From Bifidobacteriaceae bacterium (GTDB taxonomy: Bacteria; Actinomycetota; Actinomycetes; Actinomycetales; WQXJ01): a DNA stretch of 64,000 bases. Positions within the stretch are counted from its first letter, which is position 1. Every line of letters starts with the position of its first letter. This document shows positions 58,936-64,000 of this stretch, piece by piece. The stretch spans positions 1 through 64,000 of the forward strand of contig JAITJZ010000036.1 in the NCBI GenBank assembly GCA_031278655.1. The letters are read 5' to 3'. The position numbers and the translations under genes were made by a program. The notes beneath the pieces are model-generated. The model made no database searches and had not been told where the DNA came from. It was given only the letters and a program-made list of their open reading frames with translations.

Positions 58936-59562
58936 CTAAATCTCTTTCCTGTCGTCTTCCAATTGGTCTTCAGCGTCTTCCGCGTCTTCAGCGCCTTCGG
59001 CGAAGTCATCCTCCAGCAGTCCGGCCAGGCCCGCCCAGCGCGGATCGACCGCGCTGTGGCCGTGACCCGGCTCGTCCGCCAGGCGGACGCCGCACTCGGG
59101 GCAAAGCCCCTCGCAATCGTCGCGGCACAGCACCTGGAACGGCAGGGACAGCACAATCGCGTCCCTGACCGGGCCGGTCAGGTCGATCATGTCATCCACC
59201 ACCGAGGGGTTGCCATCGTCTTCAGTTGTGGCCGGACCGGCGGCGCCCTGAGCCCGCTCCGGGTACTCGAACAGCTCCTGAAAGGTCGCCTCCACCGGCA
59301 CGGCGACCTCGTCCAGACAGCGCCCGCATTCGCCCAGCGCCTGCGCGCGCACCGTCCCGGTCACGAGCACGCCCTCAAGCACCGATTCTTCCAGCAGGTC
59401 CAGGCTCACCAGGCCGCCCTCCGGAACACCGATGACGCCGGCGCCGAGCCCTTCCGGGGCCTCGAAGCTGATGGCGCGCCGCCTGGACGTTCCCGGCTGA
59501 CGGCTCAACTGTCTGACCGAGAAAGTCAATTCAGTCAACGGCGCGGCGTCTGATTCAGGCAT
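58936..59562 (-). CDS. YceD/DUF177 family protein
   Basis: ECGRCLDEVAVPVEATFQELF; LCRDDCEGLCPECGVRL; adjacent to rpmF. Confidence 0.92.
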   Translation of the reverse strand: MPESDAAPLTELTFSVRQLSRQPGTSRRRAISFEAPEGLGAGVIGVPEGGLVSLDLLEESVLEGVLVTGTVRAQALGECGRCLDEVAVPVEATFQELFEYPERAQGAAGPATTEDDGNPSVVDDMIDLTGPVRDAIVLSLPFQVLCRDDCEGLCPECGVRLADEPGHGHSAVDPRWAGLAGLLEDDFAEGAEDAEDAEDQLEDDRKEI

Positions 59563-59643
59563 GGGTCAAAGTGGTGTTCGAGGTCGCTAAAGGTCTTGGC
59601 TCCGCCGAACCGGCCGAACCGACCTGCCAGTCTACTGCACGTC

Positions 59644-60129
59644 TCACCCCCTCCCAAACGCCCCGGCCAAGGCGCGCGCCACGGCCGGCGTGACATAGGC
59701 GGAAACGTCGCCGCCATGGCGCGCCACGTCTTTGACCAGCGAACTTGAGATGTGGCCCCAGTCCGGCGCGGCCATCAGGAAGACGCTCTCAATCCCGGTC
59801 AGGTCGCGGTTGACCAGCGCCATCGGTTCCTCGTGGGCCAGGTCGTGACCGCCGCGCAGCCCCTTGACGATGGCCGTCGCGCCCAATTCGCGGCAGAAGT
59901 CCGCCAGCAGGCCGGGCACCAGGCCGACGCTCACCGTGGGCCAGGACGCCACCGCGTCCTCGATCAGCGCCACCCGCTCAGCGGCGCTGAACAGGGCGCC
60001 TTTGGCGGCGTTGGCCCCAACCCCGACCACCACCCTGTCGAACAGGCCGGCCGCCCGCCCGATGACGTCCAAATGCCCCAGCGTCACCGGGTCGAACGAT
60101 CCCGGCGCCACCGCCAACCGCTCAGCCAC
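59644..60129 (-). CDS. coaD: Phosphopantetheine adenylyltransferase
   Basis: AVAPGSFDPVTLGHLDVIGRAAGLFDRVVVGVGAN; AIVKGLRGGHD; GTG at 60129 behind GGAGGGG. Confidence 0.96.
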   Translation of the reverse strand: MAERLAVAPGSFDPVTLGHLDVIGRAAGLFDRVVVGVGANAAKGALFSAAERVALIEDAVASWPTVSVGLVPGLLADFCRELGATAIVKGLRGGHDLAHEEPMALVNRDLTGIESVFLMAAPDWGHISSSLVKDVARHGGDVSAYVTPAVARALAGAFGRG

Positions 60130-60844
60130 GACCCCTCCGTCCGCCCGCCGCCGCGCCGCCATCCGGCCGCCGGCCGGCCCCGTCCCCAAGCCCGCCTTCC
60201 GCCCGGGTCGGCCCGCCGCCAGCCCGGGCCAGATAAACCGCGGTCTCGCCGTATTTGCGCACCCCAATATCATCCCAGCCGGCGGGCCAAGTCGGCGCGG
60301 CGGTTCTGGCCGACCGCTCCAAGACCACCAGCGCGGCATCGGCCAGCCACGCCCGCGCCCCGGCGGACCCAAGGCGAGGCCGGGCCAAAGCCGCCAAGAC
60401 GGCATCGGGCGCGGAAGTGGGCGCGTCGTACGGCGGGTCAAGAAAGGCCACGTCGAAGGGGGGACCGCCAACCTGCCCGATGCCGTCTCGCCCGGCCAGC
60501 GCCGCCCCGTCCACCACCAGCGCCTCGGCCCGGGCGACGCGGACGGTCAGGCGCGCCGCCAGGCCGAGGGCGGCGGCGTTGGCCTTGATGGCGCGAGCGG
60601 CGGCGGGCGCCGAATCGACCGCCACGGCGCTGGCCGCCCCCCGGCTGAGCGCCTCCAACGCCAACGCCCCCGAACCCGCGTAGAGGTCCAGCACGGCGCG
60701 CCCGGCCCAGCCGCCAGGGCCGCCCATGCGCGCTTCGAGCAGCGAGAAGATGGCTTCGCGGACGCGCTCGGTGGTGGGGCGGGCGCCACCGGCCGGAACT
60801 TTGATGGTCCGCCCGCCGGCGCTGCCGGCCACGATCCGGGTCAT
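60122..60844 (-). CDS. rsmD: 16S rRNA (guanine(966)-N(2))-methyltransferase RsmD
   Basis: MTRIVAGSAGGRTIKVPAGGARPTTERVREAIFSLLEA; VAFLDPPYD. Confidence 0.95.
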   Translation of the reverse strand: MTRIVAGSAGGRTIKVPAGGARPTTERVREAIFSLLEARMGGPGGWAGRAVLDLYAGSGALALEALSRGAASAVAVDSAPAAARAIKANAAALGLAARLTVRVARAEALVVDGAALAGRDGIGQVGGPPFDVAFLDPPYDAPTSAPDAVLAALARPRLGSAGARAWLADAALVVLERSARTAAPTWPAGWDDIGVRKYGETAVYLARAGGGPTRAEGGLGDGAGRRPDGGAAAGGRRGRG

Positions 60845-60845
60845 G

Positions 60846-63311
60846 TCAACCTCGCTCCAGGTAGTCGTCGCGGCCCGCCAGCAGGGCGTCGACCGCTTGG
60901 CGCAGGGCCGGGCGGCGGGCCAGGCCGGGGTCCTCGGCGATGACGGCTGCGGCCGCCTCGCGCGCGGCCTCGATCAATTCGGCGTCGCTGGTCAGGCGGA
61001 CCAGCCGGAGCGACGAGCGGCCCGACTGGCTGTCGCCGAGGATTTCGCCTTCGCGCCGGGTCTCCAAGTCGACCTCGGCCAGGGCGAAGCCGTCACGGGT
61101 CTCTTCCAGCGCCCGCAGGCGGCGGGCCGCCAGCGAGTCCGTCTCCGCCTCCGAGACGAGCAGGCAGACGCCGGGGTCTTGGCCCCGGCCGACGCGCCCG
61201 CGCAGTTGGTGAAGCTGGGACAGGCCGAATCGGTCCGCGTCCAAGACCACCAGGGCGGTGGCCTGGGGCACGTCGATGCCGACTTCGACCACGGTGGTGG
61301 CGACCAGCACATCGATGTCGCCGCGCCCGAAGGCGGCCATGGTCTGATCCTTCTCCTGGCTGGTCATGCGCCCGTGCAGGGGCGCCAGTCTGACCCCGAC
61401 CAGGGCCGGGTGCTCGCGCAGCCGCGCCAGCGTCTGACTGACCGAGGCCAGCGGGCGGCGCGGCTCGGGCGCGGTGGTCGGGGCGGGCGGGCCGAAGGCG
61501 AGCTGGCCCCGCTGGGCCGCGGGCGGGCCGAAGGCGAGCTGACCCTGCGGGGCCGCGGGCGGGCCGAAGGCGAGTTGTCCCCGCGGGGCCGCGGGCGGGC
61601 CGAAGGCGAGTTGACCCTGCTCGGCGCCGCCTTCGCGGTCCCGGTCCGGGTCGGGTTCGCCGCCCGGCTCGAACTCCCCCGGCTCGAACTCGCCCGGCTC
61701 GAACTCGCCCGGCTCGATCGCCGGGCAGACCACCAGTCCGCGCCGTCCGGCCCTGGCCTCCTCGGCCAGGCGCGTCCAGACACGGTCCAACCAGGTCGGG
61801 TGCTGACGCGGGTTGACCCAGGTGGTCGCGATGGCGGGACGGCCGGGCGGGGATTGACCGAGCACGCTCAGGCCGAGGTCCCCGAACACCGTCATGGCGA
61901 CGGTGCGCGGGATCGGGGTGGCGGTCATGACCAGCAGATGCGGCCTCAGGCCCGCCTTGGCGCGCAGCGCCTCGCGCTGTTCGACGCCGAAACGGTGCTG
62001 CTCGTCCACCACCACCAGCCCAAGATCACGGAATTTGACGCTCTCCTCCAGCAGGGCGTGGGTGCCGATGACGATCTGGGCTTGGCCCTGGGCGATCTCG
62101 TCCAACAGGTTCGCGCGGCTCTTGGCGCCGACCGCGCCCGTCAGCAACCGGACGGCGGGCGCGAACTGGCCGGGCGCGGCATCGTCCGCCTGCCCTGGCC
62201 GGGCCAACCCCAGCGGGCGCAACAGGTCCTCGATCGTGCGCCGGTGCTGAGCCGCCAGGACCTCGGTCGGGGCCAGCATGGCGGCTTGGCCGCCGGCGGC
62301 GACCACCTGAAGCATCGCCCTGAGCGCGACCACCGTCTTGCCGGAGCCGACGTCGCCCTGGAGCAGCTGGTTCATGGGCCGGTCCGCGGCCAGCAACCGG
62401 CTGAGCTTGGCGCCAACCTGGCGCTGGGCCTGGGTCAACTCGAAGGGCAGGGCCGCGTCCAGCCGCGCCACCAGGCTGTCCGGGCCCTCCCGGACCGGCC
62501 AAGCCTTAGCCGATGCCGCCGTCTCAAGCTGGTGGCGGCGGCGGGCCAGGCCCGTTTGCAGCACGAACGCCTCCTCGAAGCGGAAACGCCGCCGGGCGGC
62601 CTGCCATTGATGCGGCCCGGCCGGATTGTGAATGTCCCAGAACGCCTGGCCCAGCGGCGGCAGGCGCCTGTCGGCCAGCGCCGACTCCGGCAGCGGATCA
62701 GTTGGCGGCTCGTCGCCGAGGGCCTTGAGCGCGGTCCGGATCGCGTTTTGCAACTGCGGCGATTGGATTCCGGCCACCGCCGGATAAATCGGGATCAGCT
62801 TGTCGGCGAAGCGGGGGTCTTGGTCCCGGAGGGCGTCCTCCCAGACCACCTCCGGATGGACCAACTGCTGCTGGCCGCGATAGAGGCTGACCTTGCCGGT
62901 GAACAGCCCCATCCGGCCGACCCGGTATTGGCTGGTGTAGAAGTCGACCAGGTGGAAGCGTTTGAGGAAGAAGGTCAGCGCCAGGCGGTGCGCGCCATCG
63001 GTGATCTGCACCGACACCAGCCACTGTGTGCGTTGTTTGATGTCCCGCACCGACACCGCCGCCACCCGCGCGTTGATGGAGACGACTTCCTCCAGTTTCA
63101 GCCCCGCCATGTCGGTCGGCACGCGCGGGTCGTCGTAGCGCTTCGGATAATGCCGCAGCAGGTCCCCAACTGTGCGCACGCCGGCGGCGGCCAGCTTCTT
63201 GCCGCCCCGGCCGATGGCCCGCTCGACGCGCTGCCCCAGGTAGGCGTCGGCGTGGTTGGGCGCGGCCGCCTCGCTGGCGCCGCGCCATGCCGCCCTGGCT
63301 GTGACATCCAC
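60846..63311 (-). CDS. recG: ATP-dependent DNA helicase RecG with repeat insertion
   Basis: LLQGDVGSGKTVVALRAML, APTEVLAAQHRRTI, VVDEQHRFGVEQREAL, LHGRMTSQEKDQTMAAF; start inferred (GTG 63311). Confidence 0.94.
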   Translation of the reverse strand: MDVTARAAWRGASEAAAPNHADAYLGQRVERAIGRGGKKLAAAGVRTVGDLLRHYPKRYDDPRVPTDMAGLKLEEVVSINARVAAVSVRDIKQRTQWLVSVQITDGAHRLALTFFLKRFHLVDFYTSQYRVGRMGLFTGKVSLYRGQQQLVHPEVVWEDALRDQDPRFADKLIPIYPAVAGIQSPQLQNAIRTALKALGDEPPTDPLPESALADRRLPPLGQAFWDIHNPAGPHQWQAARRRFRFEEAFVLQTGLARRRHQLETAASAKAWPVREGPDSLVARLDAALPFELTQAQRQVGAKLSRLLAADRPMNQLLQGDVGSGKTVVALRAMLQVVAAGGQAAMLAPTEVLAAQHRRTIEDLLRPLGLARPGQADDAAPGQFAPAVRLLTGAVGAKSRANLLDEIAQGQAQIVIGTHALLEESVKFRDLGLVVVDEQHRFGVEQREALRAKAGLRPHLLVMTATPIPRTVAMTVFGDLGLSVLGQSPPGRPAIATTWVNPRQHPTWLDRVWTRLAEEARAGRRGLVVCPAIEPGEFEPGEFEPGEFEPGGEPDPDRDREGGAEQGQLAFGPPAAPRGQLAFGPPAAPQGQLAFGPPAAQRGQLAFGPPAPTTAPEPRRPLASVSQTLARLREHPALVGVRLAPLHGRMTSQEKDQTMAAFGRGDIDVLVATTVVEVGIDVPQATALVVLDADRFGLSQLHQLRGRVGRGQDPGVCLLVSEAETDSLAARRLRALEETRDGFALAEVDLETRREGEILGDSQSGRSSLRLVRLTSDAELIEAAREAAAAVIAEDPGLARRPALRQAVDALLAGRDDYLERG
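61480..61720. repeat. Two in-frame tandem arrays in recG: 36-bp x4 (GQLAFGPPAAPR) and 15-bp x4 (EPGEF)
   Basis: gccgaaggcgag recurs at 61491, 61527, 61563, 61599 (36-bp period); ccggctcgaactcg recurs with 15-bp period from about 61664. Confidence 0.92.
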
Positions 63312-63656
63312 GCCTGCCAGGCTATAACGCCGCTCTGACACCGACCCAGCCCGCGCGGCCGCCGCCGTCCACCAGATGTCGCGCGCCGGTCTGAGAATCT
63401 TCGACGACGCCGTGTTTGGGGCTAACTCGAACCCAAGACCGCAGTCGGTGGCGGCCACGCAGCCGAGCTGAGTTGGCGGCGCTTGGGCTGACCAGGCAGC
63501 GCGGCTGGCCGGCCACGCGGCTCGACGCCTGCCATCTTCGGTGCGGCGGCGGGCGGAGAGGCGGGGCACGGCATCGGGCAAGTTCGGCGGCGGCGGGCGC
63601 TGAGCGAATCATGCGCATTCTTTTCCACAGGCCGCGTGATCATTCTGGCCGGCAGA

Positions 63657-64000
63657 TCACCAGATCACCGGGCTGGCGCTGGCGGTCCGCAGAACCTCGT
63701 CCAAGCGCAGGCAGGCGGCGCTGCGGCCGGGACCGACCCCTACCAGGCGCACATCACCGGAGGTGGTGCAAGCCGGGCGGGCGAAGGGGCAGCGCGGAGC
63801 GAAGGGACAACCGTCTTGGACGTCCCCCGCCACGACGGATGGCTTCGCGGCCAAAGACCGCGCGGTCCGCCGTTGCTCCTGGACCGCTACGTTCGGCACC
63901 GGCACAGCCGCGATGAGTGACCGGGTATAAGGATGGGCCGGCTGGTCGCACACATCCGCCGCCGGACCTTGTTCCATGATCCGGCCCTTATAGAGCACAA
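63657..64000 (-). CDS. Oligopeptide/dipeptide ABC transporter ATP-binding protein, C-terminal part (truncated by window end)
   Basis: LYKGRIMEQGPAADVCDQPAHPYTRSLIAAVP ... GCPFAPRCPFARPAC typical of the Opp/Dpp ATPase C-terminus. Confidence 0.9.
   Translation of the reverse strand, partial: VLYKGRIMEQGPAADVCDQPAHPYTRSLIAAVPVPNVAVQEQRRTARSLAAKPSVVAGDVQDGCPFAPRCPFARPACTTSGDVRLVGVGPGRSAACLRLDEVLRTASASPVIW

Noticed and set aside
61480-61620. 36-bp repeats in recG as a CRISPR array
   Set aside because: Repeats are contiguous, with no unique spacers, and are in frame with a coding sequence.
60726-63338. 870-aa plus-strand ORF opposite recG
   Set aside because: Antisense shadow ORF in high-GC DNA; Gln/Arg/His/Gly-rich nonsense composition, while the minus strand encodes clear RecG.
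63416-63445. tRNA-like TTCGAG segment (reverse complement GGGTTCGAGTTAGCCCC)
   Set aside because: No pairing T-stem, anticodon arm or acceptor stem could be built.

Overview
High-GC actinobacterial chromosome segment, about 64 kb. It opens inside the 5' end of a 16S rRNA gene (minus strand) and ends inside an oligopeptide ABC ATPase gene. Most of it is housekeeping: gcvTHP, tyrS, argH, prfA-rpmE-rho, thrB-hom-lysA-argS, hemW-lepA, rpsT, holA, proB-obgE-rpmA-rplU, rne/rng, rnc-rpmF-yceD, coaD-rsmD-recG. The less ordinary parts are: (1) a translationally overlapping operon of PfkB kinase, ADP-ribosylglycohydrolase, isochorismatase-like hydrolase and NCS1 permease; (2) a small decayed island between tRNA-Arg(CCG) and tRNA-Val(TAC) holding a RelE/YafQ-like toxin-antitoxin pair, an MT-A70 methyltransferase remnant and an IS256-like transposase remnant; (3) a heme-uptake operon (hmuTUV, two HtaA-domain proteins, a DUF916-like protein) preceded by a DtxR-like iron box, in which one HtaA protein carries a C-terminal WxL-like domain and its likely DUF916 partner is the next gene; (4) a cytochrome bd locus (cydAB, cydDC, GAF histidine kinase, LuxR response regulator) whose CydB has a ~395-residue insertion in the loop before its last transmembrane helix; (5) repeated short tandem arrays lying on or beside stop codons, plus in-frame tandem expansions in several housekeeping proteins. 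All calls come from reading the sequence and ORF translations; no database search was run.
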